From CAZMSD01 sp964568855 (lineage in GTDB: Bacteria > CAIWAD01): a DNA stretch of 64,000 nucleotides. The stretch spans positions 62,001 through 126,000 of the forward strand of contig CAZMSD010000001.1 of NCBI GenBank assembly GCA_964568855.1, read 5' to 3'. The position numbers and the translations under genes are program-made. The notes under the pieces are model-generated. The model was given only the letters and a program-made list of their open reading frames with translations, made no database searches and was not told where the DNA came from. Every line of letters begins with the position of its first letter. Positions within the stretch are counted from its first letter, which is position 1. This document shows positions 53,441-62,073 of the stretch, piece by piece.

Positions 53441-56017
53441 TCACCTCCTTCGCCGAATGCCGCCGGGAAAAGTCCAGGGGATTACGCGACGCCAATCGCG
53501 GATGCTCAAGCCTTCCCGGCGCAGCTCAAGCCAGACAGCGCCCTCCCGGTCGGTTCGCAGCACTTCCATACCACGCTGCTCGCAGCGATCGAGCACCTCT
53601 TCGGCGGGGTGGCCGAAATGATTGTCCCTGCCGCAGGAAACCAGTCCCAGCCCTGCGCCCACCAGGTCCAGGAAAGAAGCGCCGCTGGAGGTCTTTGATC
53701 CGTGGTGACCGAGCTTGAGCACCCGGGCGCGCAGCCAGCCGCCCCAGCCTTCAAGCCAGACTTCCTCTCTTTCTCCGGCGTCGCCGGTCATCAGGACACA
53801 GCCCGCCGGACACTCCAGGCGCAGGACCACGCTGCGGTCGTTGCCGGGACGGCAGATTCCCCGCGGCGGCGGCCCAAGCACCCTCAGGCATGCGCCGGGC
53901 TCCTTCAGCAGGACCATCCCCGGCACGGCCTCGCGGACAGGAATCGATCGCTCCCGCAGCAGAGCCCGGATCCTGCGGCAACTGCCCGTGTCGCGCCATT
54001 CGCCGTTCGTCAGCACGCTGTCCACGGGCAGGGTACGCAGCAGCACCTCCGCGCCGCCGATGTGGTCCTGGTCCGGGTGGGTAAGCACCAGCCAGTCCAG
54101 ACCCTCCGGCGCCAGGGTCGCCAGGGCGGGCAGCAAGCGCTGCTTGCCCGCGTCCCAGCCGCCGCCGGGGCGGCGGTAACCGGCATCCACCAGGATCCGC
54201 GCGCCGCCCGGGCTGCGAATCAGCGTGGCATCGCCCTGGCCCACGTCGAAGAACACCAGCTCCGTGCACCGGGACGCGCTCAGCCGCGGTCCCAGGTCGG
54301 CGGCGGTCAGCAACAGCGCCAGCGCGGAAACCATCCTCAGGCGCATGCGCAGGATCCCCTGCAGGGCCGGCAGCAGCAGCCCGGCGCCCAGCAGCAGGGC
54401 CTGCAGCGGAGCGGGCTTCCAGTGCAGCACGGGAGCGGTGCTCCCGGCGCCCCACCGCGCCAGCGTGTCCAGCCAGGACAGCAGAAGCTCCAGCAGCGCC
54501 GCCGCGGGCTCCCCGGGCAGCGGCAGGCAGAGGTGCAGGAGACCCGTCACCAGCAGGGCCGCCGTCAACGGTATCGCGCCCAGGTTGAGCAGGATCCCCG
54601 CCGGGGGCAGGCGGCCGAAGTGATACAGGAGCGGGGCGGCCGTGGCCAAGCTGACCGCCAGGCTGGCCGCCAGGGAACTCAGCGCCCAGCGACAGATCCT
54701 CTGGAGCACCCTCCCCAGGGCCGCCCGTGGAGAGCTTGCGGGCGTTCCGGAGCTCCGGCGACCGGCCCGTATTCGTTCTTTTTCGGGCAGCAGCCGCTGG
54801 AAGATCGGCCCCATCCTGAGCAGGCCGAAGACGGCCAGGTAGGAGAGCTGAAATCCGGCCGACTGCAAGGTCGCCGGGTGGACCAGCAGGGCGCAGACCG
54901 CGCTGAGCAGCAGGGCCTGTTCAGCGTCCTGCGGCCGCTCCAGGATCCTCCCGGCCAGCAGCAGGCTGGCCATCCCCACGGCGCGCAGTACACTTGGCCT
55001 GGCGCCGCAGAGGGGCACGTAAGCCCAGAGAATCAGCAGCAGCAACAGGCCCCGGACCTTGACCGGCAGGGGCGACAGGGCCAGCAGGAGCTCGAAGCAG
55101 AGCGCCAGCAGGCCCACGTGCAGCCCGGAAACCGCCAGGAGATGGGCCAGCCCGCTGTGCCGATAGTCCTCCCGGCGATCCTGTTCGAGCCCACCGCGCC
55201 GCCCCAGCAGCACCGCCTTGAGGAAGGACGCCGTCCCCGGCCGCAGGCCGCGCTCGATCCTGCGGCCCAGCCATTCTCGCAGCTTCTCGAAACCCAGTCC
55301 CATCGCCAGATCCGGTGAGAGCCGGGAGGAACCGCAGTACTCGAGTCCGCCCGCCGCTTCGGACGACAAGCTACCCAGCAGTCCCTGGCCCTGATGGATC
55401 CTCCGCCAGTCGGGCGCCCCCGGGTTGGCCGGCGGCCCCGGCGCCCGCCAGGGAACTTCGTCCCCGGAATCCTCGTAGCTGTCCCGACAGGCATAGAGTC
55501 CACCCGGACACAGCTCGTCACCATCCTCTCCCTGGCGCAGGCGCAGTTTCCCGGGCAGCCTGCTCCAGGTTCCAGGACCGTTGCGCCGCCAGGCCTCTGC
55601 CACCCAGTTCCGGCCGCCCTCGGCGCGGAGTTCGCAGCGCAGGGGCACCAGAAACAGGGACCTGCCGCTCTTTTCAAGGGCTGGTGGACTTGTCCTGCCC
55701 AGCGGAGCCGCAGGACCGTGCAGGCAGACGATCACCAGGGCCAGCAGCAAGCCCGCGCACAGGTCACCAATCGCCCCCCTCGCGCGCCAGGTGGCCAGCG
55801 CCAGTAAGAGCGTCAGCGCCCAGCAGGGAATCGCCGGAGGATTGAGTTCGGGCCGGAGGGCCAGCAGGGCTCCGACAAGCGCCCAGGGCAGCAGCCAGCC
55901 GGCCGGACTGAAGGCGCGCGGACCGGCCGGCGCGAACTCGGCGCCGCCTGCATTCGCCTGCTCCCGGGATCCGGACCTGCGCCGGAGGATCGAGGATTTC
56001 CCAACCGGCACGGTCAC
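53441..56017 (-). CDS. comEC: ComEC/Rec2 DNA-uptake channel protein
   Basis: 858 aa in the standard three-part order: N-terminal hydrophobic segments and OB-like extracellular domain ('LVPLRCELRAEGGRNWVAEAWRR'); the Competence membrane domain ('HLLAVSGLHVGLLALCFELLLAL', 'CGARPSVLRAVGMASLLLAGRI', 'SAGFQLSYLAVFGLL'); and a C-terminal metallo-beta-lactamase domain ('FFDVGQGDATLIRSPGGARILVDAG', 'LTHPDQDHIGGAEVLL', 'KLGHHGSKTSS'). ComEC forms the inner-membrane channel for single-stranded DNA in natural transformation. The presence of all three domains suggests a functional gene. It bears on the GTGATAC word, which could be an uptake sequence; one copy (54620) lies inside this gene. Confidence 0.93.
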   Translation of the reverse strand: MTVPVGKSSILRRRSGSREQANAGGAEFAPAGPRAFSPAGWLLPWALVGALLALRPELNPPAIPCWALTLLLALATWRARGAIGDLCAGLLLALVIVCLHGPAAPLGRTSPPALEKSGRSLFLVPLRCELRAEGGRNWVAEAWRRNGPGTWSRLPGKLRLRQGEDGDELCPGGLYACRDSYEDSGDEVPWRAPGPPANPGAPDWRRIHQGQGLLGSLSSEAAGGLEYCGSSRLSPDLAMGLGFEKLREWLGRRIERGLRPGTASFLKAVLLGRRGGLEQDRREDYRHSGLAHLLAVSGLHVGLLALCFELLLALSPLPVKVRGLLLLLILWAYVPLCGARPSVLRAVGMASLLLAGRILERPQDAEQALLLSAVCALLVHPATLQSAGFQLSYLAVFGLLRMGPIFQRLLPEKERIRAGRRSSGTPASSPRAALGRVLQRICRWALSSLAASLAVSLATAAPLLYHFGRLPPAGILLNLGAIPLTAALLVTGLLHLCLPLPGEPAAALLELLLSWLDTLARWGAGSTAPVLHWKPAPLQALLLGAGLLLPALQGILRMRLRMVSALALLLTAADLGPRLSASRCTELVFFDVGQGDATLIRSPGGARILVDAGYRRPGGGWDAGKQRLLPALATLAPEGLDWLVLTHPDQDHIGGAEVLLRTLPVDSVLTNGEWRDTGSCRRIRALLRERSIPVREAVPGMVLLKEPGACLRVLGPPPRGICRPGNDRSVVLRLECPAGCVLMTGDAGEREEVWLEGWGGWLRARVLKLGHHGSKTSSGASFLDLVGAGLGLVSCGRDNHFGHPAEEVLDRCEQRGMEVLRTDREGAVWLELRREGLSIRDWRRVIPWTFPGGIRRRR

Positions 56018-56181
56018 CTGAACCCTTCGTCTTTACCAGCGGCGGAGCATCCAAGGCAAGACGCGGGCCAGGGCCGCAGGACGAGAACATGGGCTTTGCC
56101 CGGGAATGGCGCGGCGATTCTGAAAAGGAAGAAAGGAACCTCAGAATCGAGATTCAGGGTGGGATTCGCGACGAGCGGAAC

Positions 56182-56670
56182 TCAGAGGATCCCCGCCGAT
56201 GCGGACGAGCGCGGATCGGTGAGCAGCAGTTCCGGTGGGCAGATATTCTCGTGGAGCACGATGCGCGGCGGCCGGCGATTCAATTCCACGGTCAGCAGGT
56301 CGATCAGCACTTCGTTCCAAGCGTATCCGGCTTGCGCCGCGCCACGCTCTGCGAGCCACTGTTCGAGAGTCCGCAGCAGGCGCAGCAGCTTGCGCCGGTC
56401 CAATCGCTGCATCAACTCCCCGGGGCCACTGTCGGAGCGGCTCCCGCACTTCACTTCCACGAGATGCAATTCACGGTCCCGGCAGGCCAGGATGTCCAGT
56501 TCGCCCTGGTACCTGCGCCGGTAATTACGGTGCAGCACGCGGAAGCCCCGGCGGCGCAGCCAGCGGACGGCATGGCCCTCTCCCGCGGCGCCGAGGGCGC
56601 GATGCGGAATTCCCCGAGGCCTTCCGCTCGATTGGTCCGGACTTCTGCGCCTGGGACTTCTTTCGCTCAT
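56182..56670 (-). CDS. YraN (UPF0102) family endonuclease-like protein
   Basis: 162 aa. 'LGAAGEGHAVRWLRRRGFRVLHRNYRRRYQGELDILACRDRELHLVEVKCGSR' is the complete YraN signature, with the restriction-endonuclease-like acidic residues (E-L-D-I ... V-E-V-K). Function of the family is not settled; a role in DNA processing is suspected. A 25-residue Arg/Ser-rich extension precedes the domain. The start is uncertain: ATGs at 56727, 56715 and 56670 are in frame and none has a good ribosome-binding site. Neighbour of comEC, 164 nt away in the same direction. Confidence 0.85.
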   Translation of the reverse strand: MSERSPRRRSPDQSSGRPRGIPHRALGAAGEGHAVRWLRRRGFRVLHRNYRRRYQGELDILACRDRELHLVEVKCGSRSDSGPGELMQRLDRRKLLRLLRTLEQWLAERGAAQAGYAWNEVLIDLLTVELNRRPPRIVLHENICPPELLLTDPRSSASAGIL

Positions 56671-56782
56671 ACAGGGAGAATCGTCCCGCCGGGCGGGCGG
56701 TTCCCGCCCTCGCATCTCCCGGGGCATTACGGGGTGGGAACGTATGCGGAGCTTGACGGATGCAAGCTCCCGCGACAAACTT

Positions 56783-59700
56783 CTAGGGCCCGGCGACCCG
56801 GAAACTGCGCGAGGGAGACGGGGTTTCCCTGCCCGTCCCGTCAATGGCCACCACCCGCCAGCTGTAATCGCCGGCTTCGCCAAGTTCCAGCTCCGCCTGG
56901 GTGTCCCCTGTCATCCGCTGGATCGGGCCTTCCTGGTCGCGGCTGACTTCGAGGCGGTAGCGCACGCGGTCCCCGGGATCGGGATCCTCCGCCGCGCTCC
57001 AGCTGAAGGTGGCGCCGCCCCGCAGCTCCCGTCCATCGGCCGGCGACCTGAGTTCGGGAGCACCGGGCGCTTCCTGCTGGGCGTCGACCACGTAGTGCAC
57101 GGCCGGGCACCAGTCGCTGGCGGCTTGTCCCTGGTCGTAGGCCCGGGCCCGCAGCCAGCGCTCGTGGTTCTCGCGCACCCGCACCTGGCCCTGCCCCGCA
57201 GAGGCCGGGAAGCGCTTGGTCACGAGTACCTGGCCGAAAGCCCGGTCGGCCGCGATCTCGATTTCCACGCCAAGTTCCTGTGGTCGGCGATCGGGATCCT
57301 TCGGCGGGGACCAGCGGACCAGGGGTTCGTTCTCGCGCATCTTGCCCGAGGCCGGGCTCAGCTTTCCCTGCCAGCCGGGAGCTTCGTTCAAGGCGTCCCA
57401 GACGATACCCAGCATGTTGCTCCAGACCCCGGTGATTCCCTGGTCGTCGCGAGCCCGCACACGGAGGAAGGCCTCGCCGTTCTCCGTCAAGCGCGAGGCC
57501 AGACGTCCCGCGGAGAGCCGCGTGGAGGAGGTCTCCACGGTCGTCGCGTCGGCGAAGGAGCGCCCCCGGGCGGCCTGGACCTCGTATACGAGCACGTCGT
57601 TCGGATCCGGATCAACGGCCGCGTTCCAGCTCAGTTCGTCTTCCGAGCCGAGTATCACACCGTCCACACCCGCGAGCTGGACCGCACCCGGCGTCGTGTC
57701 CACGGTGAAGGAGGCCGGCTGGGAAGCGGATTCCAGGCCGGTTTCGTCCACCGCCACCACGCGCAGCAAGTAAGAGGCGCCGTTCTCCAGGGCCTGATTC
57801 CAGCGCAGGTCCGTCTCCTCGGTTTCGCGTACGGACGCCCTGCCGGCTCCAGCCCGATCCAGCTCGAGCCGGTAGCTGAGCTTCGCATCCACGTCCGGAT
57901 CCTGGGAAGGACTGAAACGCACGTGCAGACCGTCCAGGTCGAAGTGTGATACGCGGTTGGCCGGGATCAGCAGCCCGGGAGCCGTGGGCGGATCGTCGGC
58001 GAGGTTGACCACCAGGCGCAGGGTCTCGCTCCAGGCGGAGGCGCTGCCCTCGTCGTCGGTTGCACGCAGGCGCAGGAACCAGCGGGTGTTGTCGCTGAGA
58101 TTGAGGCCGCTGACGGCGGCGACTCCGGGCGGGATCCGCAGCACCTGGGGATTCCTGAAATCGCCGCTGGTGGCGAACTGCAGCTCGTGGCCCAGGGATT
58201 CGGGCGGATCCGAGGGATCGGGGTCCGCGGCGCCTCCGAAAGGCAGCTGCGGCGACTGCTGCTGCCAGACTGCGTTGTCCGCAAGGTCCGAGCTGAAATG
58301 CGGCGCGCCCGGCGCTTCGTTCACGCGGTTGAACCAGAAGGCGCCCCCCGTGCCCTCGGCGCTCAGGCCGTGCGGATCCCGGGCGATCACCTTCCAGCCC
58401 AGGCGGATGTTGTCCTCGAGCCCCTTGACGCCGGGCAGCTGGCCCAGAACCACGTTCGTCCCCGGAAAGCCTTCCACCTCGACCAGCGGCCGCCCGCCGG
58501 GATCCGTCAGCAGGACCGTGTAAGCCAGGCGGTCGTTGGGATTCGGATCGCGGGAGGCCTCCCAGCTCAGGTGGTCGTCCAATCCCAGCTCCTCCGCCAT
58601 CGGCGCCGGCACCGGGGGACTGGGATGGCTGTCCACACTGATTCGGTGAACCGGGGCGAGGGTTTCGAGTCCCGTGTCGTCCACCGCCCGCAGGCGCACC
58701 CAGTAGTCCCGGCGGCTCTCCAGGGCCAGCCGGGGCTCGGCCGTGGTATTGGAGGTCTCACCGCGGGCCACCAGCTGGCTGAAAGCTTCGTCTCCGGCCA
58801 CTTCCCAGAAGTAGGTCAGGCTGGAATTCCAGTCCGGATCCTCGCTGGCCGCCCAGACCAGGAACATCCGGTCCAGGAGATAGGGCCGGGAACCGGAGGC
58901 GGGTTCCTGGATCACGAAGGGCGCCGGTGGATCCTCGCCCCGATTGTAGACGAAGCTCTGCAGGGGTGACCATTCCGAGGCGGCTCCCTCGTCGTCGCGG
59001 GCCTGGACCCGCCAGTGCCAGAGCTGGTTGTCGGGGATCAGCGAGCCCGCGTCGAGTCGCGTGTCGGGCCCCAGAATGCGCTCGATGATCTCGCCGCTGA
59101 AATCTTCGCTGGCGGCGAGCTGCACCGCGTAGCGCAGGGTATGGGGTGGATCGCTGTGGTCGGTATCGCTCGAGGGCTGCCAGAGCAGGGGCGGCAATTC
59201 CGTCACCGTGATACCTTCGCCCGGGCTCAGCCCGGACTCGGGACGGCTGGGCGGGTCGTTGCGCCGGTTGAACCAGAAGGCCTTGACCTTGGACCACTCG
59301 GAGGCGGCGCCGTGGTTGTCCACCGCCCGCAGGCGCCAGAAGTATCGCCGGTCGTCGCTGAGCAGCCGGGCTTCGGGGTAGGCGTCGATGCCGGTGACAG
59401 CCAGGTCCTGAACGGTCAGGTCGCGCCAGAAGACCAGCGGCCGGTCGAAGTCTCCGTCCCCGCTGAGCTGGATCTCGTAGCTCAGGCGATCCTCCGGCCA
59501 GGGATCGGTACTCTCCGTGATACGGAAGACCTCGTCCGCCCGGATCTCTTTGTCGTCCTCGGGAAACAGGGCCACCGGCCGGCTGGGAGTGGTGTCCACC
59601 AGGATCTCGCGGGCCTGCGCGGCGCGTTGCGAGCGGCCGGTGTTGTCCACCGCCTCGACCGTCCAGTACAAGCGGCTTAGATTCGCGATCTCGCCGGGCC

Positions 59701-62053
59701 GCTGGAACTCGAGCGCTTCCAGGCCCGTCACACGCTCAGCCTCTCCCAGATCCTGCCGGCTGCTCAGCAGGAATGTATAGCTCACGCTGGAGCCGGGATC
59801 GGGATCCCGGGCTTCCTCCCAGCGAAAGAGGGGTGATACATCGGCGATCCGGCCCTCCGGCTCGAGCAGGCCGAAGACCGCGGGCGCCTGCTCCACGGGA
59901 TTGAGGTAGAAGTGCCTCGCCGCGCTCCATTCGCCCGTCTCGTAACCGTCGTAGACCCGAACGCGCCAGTAGTAGCTCCCGTTGTCCTGCAGGTCGATTT
60001 CGGGCGACCAGCGAGGCTCGATCTGCGCCTGCCGGTCGCTGGAGGCTACGACCTGCCTGAAGTACTCGGATGGCGAGACCTGGAACTCGTAGTACACGGG
60101 ATCACCTTCCAGGTCGGCGACCGCATCCACGGACAGGCCGGGCCTGGTCACCGGCAGGATGCTCTCCTCCGCCGGCTGCAGCAGCGCCGGTACCGGGGGC
60201 AGCGAATTCAACCGGAAGCTGAACTCCGGATTGTCGCTGCGCACCATGAAGGTGCGCCAGGCCGACCAGGCTCCGCCGCCCTTGATCCGCATGCGGAAGA
60301 AATAGCGCTCCCCGTCGCGCAGGTCGCTGCCCGCGTAGGTCGCTTCGCGGGATCCGGCGCCCGTGGTCCTCTCCCCGGAATCCCATTGATCGGGAGGATC
60401 GAAGAGCGAATCCCCGCCGACCTGCAGTTGCCAGGCCTGCTGCGCGTGTCCCAGCAGGTCGAAGTACTCCCAGCTCACCCGCAGTTGATGCTCGATCAGG
60501 TGCGTCGGGTCCGGGTCGCTGACGATGGCCATGTCGTGGACCACCGGCCGAGCCAGGTCGACGCGGTAGAGCTGCTTGGCCTTCTCCTCCACCGCGCTGA
60601 CCAGCAGGAGATGCTCGCCCACCAGGGGCCAGATCACGGGGATCTCCGTGTCGGCCTCGCGTGATACATAGAACTTGGCGCGGAACACGCCGCTGGCAGC
60701 GTCCGTCTCCAACAGGATCAGGGTCAGGCGCTGGTCGGGGCGCTCGAGTACGCTCGCTACCACCGCGGTCTGGTCCACGGCGTATGGATTGCGGTCCACC
60801 GCGCGGATCTCCACGCGGGCCAGGCATGTCTCCACCAGGTCGAAGGAGAGCGTATCGGCCCAGCTCTTGTCGGTCAGCACCTGCAGGCTGTGGATCTCCA
60901 CCGGCTGGGTCAGCAGGTTCTCCGGCGGCTTGTCCAGCCAGGGATCCGCCGTGACCCTGGATTCACGCCCCCGTGCGCGCTGGTGGATCTTGGTGTCGAT
61001 CAGCAGCGGATTCTCGGTGCCCCACCAGTTTTCGCTGAGATCCAGGTCGTAGCTCAGGTTGAGGCCCAGGACTTCAATTTCTCCTGAAAGCAGGGAATTG
61101 CCGCGCACCTCGGGCTGGCAGTCGGACTGGAAAACGATGCCCGTGCTGCGCTCCTGCGCCCGGTGCTGAAACAGGGCGTTGTCGAGCACCCGCGGCGAGG
61201 AGCTCGAAATGAACATGGCGCCCCCGTACATCCCGGCGGCGTTGTCGATCAGGGCGTTCTGGCTGATCACGGGCGAGGAGACTGAGACGTAGATTCCCCC
61301 GCCGTTTCTGGCGGAGACATTGTGCACGATGAAGTTGCGGCTGATCACCGCGTCGCTGTAGAAGAAGCAATAGATCGCCCCGCCGTCGTCCAGCAGGGCT
61401 TCGTTCTCCTCGAAAGTGCAGCCCTCGATCAGGGGCGTGGCGAAGTTGTGACACACGACGCCGCCGCCGCGCTCCGCCGCGTTGTCGCGAAACAGGCAGT
61501 CCCGGACGACGGGCGCGCTGCCGTTGAGATACAAGGCGCCGCCGTCGTACTCCACGTCGGGCACCAGGCCGCCGCCCAGGAAATCGCAGCTCAGCAGGCG
61601 GCTGCCGCCGCCCTCGATGTAGTTGTAGTCGCCGTCGTAACTGGGCAGGTCCTTGTTGCCGATGATCTTCAGGTTGCCCCAGCGCAGACCCTCGTCGAGC
61701 GCCCGGAAGACGATCCGCTCGCGCCGCTCGCCCAGGGCCTGGATCTCGCCTTCCACAACGATGCAGGCCCCCTCGCCCAACCGGAACTCCACGCCCGGCT
61801 CGATGGACAGGATCAGGCCCTCGGGAACGCGCAGTCCCTGCCGGACGAGCACGGGCGAGTCGGCGGCGTTCAGGTGCAGATCCGTCGGCAGGTCGCCGTC
61901 CAGGTCGCGGGCCCAGGGCGAACCCGCCAGCAGGACGAACGCCGGGATGAAGAACGCCAGCCGCCCGGAGCCCCGCAGCCTTCGCCGGTCTCCGCAGTCG
62001 AACCGCCGCCCTGCGGCGCGGCAGGTCATCCACCAGGAACTTCTCGCGAACAT
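56783..62053 (-). CDS. Giant exported beta-helix protein with about 12 fibronectin-III-like repeats
   Basis: 1756 aa. Signal segment 'SGRLAFFIPAFVLLAGSPWA'; residues about 60-370 are a right-handed parallel beta-helix ('GGALYLNGSAPVVRDCLFRDN', 'GGGIYVSVSSPVISQNALIDN', 'GGAMFISSSSPRVLDNALF'). The remainder is an array of Fn3-like modules, each closing with variants of 'YxWRxRAxDxxGxxSxWS'; I count about 12. No catalytic motif and no NPFNP tail. Likely a cell-surface or extracellular binding/scaffold protein. I start at the ATG with GGGGG 4 nt upstream; a GTG at 62077 that overlaps the subtilase stop is the alternative. It carries the densest group of GTATCAC words (six in 57.6-60.7 kb). Confidence 0.85.
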   Translation of the reverse strand: MFARSSWWMTCRAAGRRFDCGDRRRLRGSGRLAFFIPAFVLLAGSPWARDLDGDLPTDLHLNAADSPVLVRQGLRVPEGLILSIEPGVEFRLGEGACIVVEGEIQALGERRERIVFRALDEGLRWGNLKIIGNKDLPSYDGDYNYIEGGGSRLLSCDFLGGGLVPDVEYDGGALYLNGSAPVVRDCLFRDNAAERGGGVVCHNFATPLIEGCTFEENEALLDDGGAIYCFFYSDAVISRNFIVHNVSARNGGGIYVSVSSPVISQNALIDNAAGMYGGAMFISSSSPRVLDNALFQHRAQERSTGIVFQSDCQPEVRGNSLLSGEIEVLGLNLSYDLDLSENWWGTENPLLIDTKIHQRARGRESRVTADPWLDKPPENLLTQPVEIHSLQVLTDKSWADTLSFDLVETCLARVEIRAVDRNPYAVDQTAVVASVLERPDQRLTLILLETDAASGVFRAKFYVSREADTEIPVIWPLVGEHLLLVSAVEEKAKQLYRVDLARPVVHDMAIVSDPDPTHLIEHQLRVSWEYFDLLGHAQQAWQLQVGGDSLFDPPDQWDSGERTTGAGSREATYAGSDLRDGERYFFRMRIKGGGAWSAWRTFMVRSDNPEFSFRLNSLPPVPALLQPAEESILPVTRPGLSVDAVADLEGDPVYYEFQVSPSEYFRQVVASSDRQAQIEPRWSPEIDLQDNGSYYWRVRVYDGYETGEWSAARHFYLNPVEQAPAVFGLLEPEGRIADVSPLFRWEEARDPDPGSSVSYTFLLSSRQDLGEAERVTGLEALEFQRPGEIANLSRLYWTVEAVDNTGRSQRAAQAREILVDTTPSRPVALFPEDDKEIRADEVFRITESTDPWPEDRLSYEIQLSGDGDFDRPLVFWRDLTVQDLAVTGIDAYPEARLLSDDRRYFWRLRAVDNHGAASEWSKVKAFWFNRRNDPPSRPESGLSPGEGITVTELPPLLWQPSSDTDHSDPPHTLRYAVQLAASEDFSGEIIERILGPDTRLDAGSLIPDNQLWHWRVQARDDEGAASEWSPLQSFVYNRGEDPPAPFVIQEPASGSRPYLLDRMFLVWAASEDPDWNSSLTYFWEVAGDEAFSQLVARGETSNTTAEPRLALESRRDYWVRLRAVDDTGLETLAPVHRISVDSHPSPPVPAPMAEELGLDDHLSWEASRDPNPNDRLAYTVLLTDPGGRPLVEVEGFPGTNVVLGQLPGVKGLEDNIRLGWKVIARDPHGLSAEGTGGAFWFNRVNEAPGAPHFSSDLADNAVWQQQSPQLPFGGAADPDPSDPPESLGHELQFATSGDFRNPQVLRIPPGVAAVSGLNLSDNTRWFLRLRATDDEGSASAWSETLRLVVNLADDPPTAPGLLIPANRVSHFDLDGLHVRFSPSQDPDVDAKLSYRLELDRAGAGRASVRETEETDLRWNQALENGASYLLRVVAVDETGLESASQPASFTVDTTPGAVQLAGVDGVILGSEDELSWNAAVDPDPNDVLVYEVQAARGRSFADATTVETSSTRLSAGRLASRLTENGEAFLRVRARDDQGITGVWSNMLGIVWDALNEAPGWQGKLSPASGKMRENEPLVRWSPPKDPDRRPQELGVEIEIAADRAFGQVLVTKRFPASAGQGQVRVRENHERWLRARAYDQGQAASDWCPAVHYVVDAQQEAPGAPELRSPADGRELRGGATFSWSAAEDPDPGDRVRYRLEVSRDQEGPIQRMTGDTQAELELGEAGDYSWRVVAIDGTGRETPSPSRSFRVAGP

Positions 62054-62073
62054 GATACCCCCGAGATCTGCGG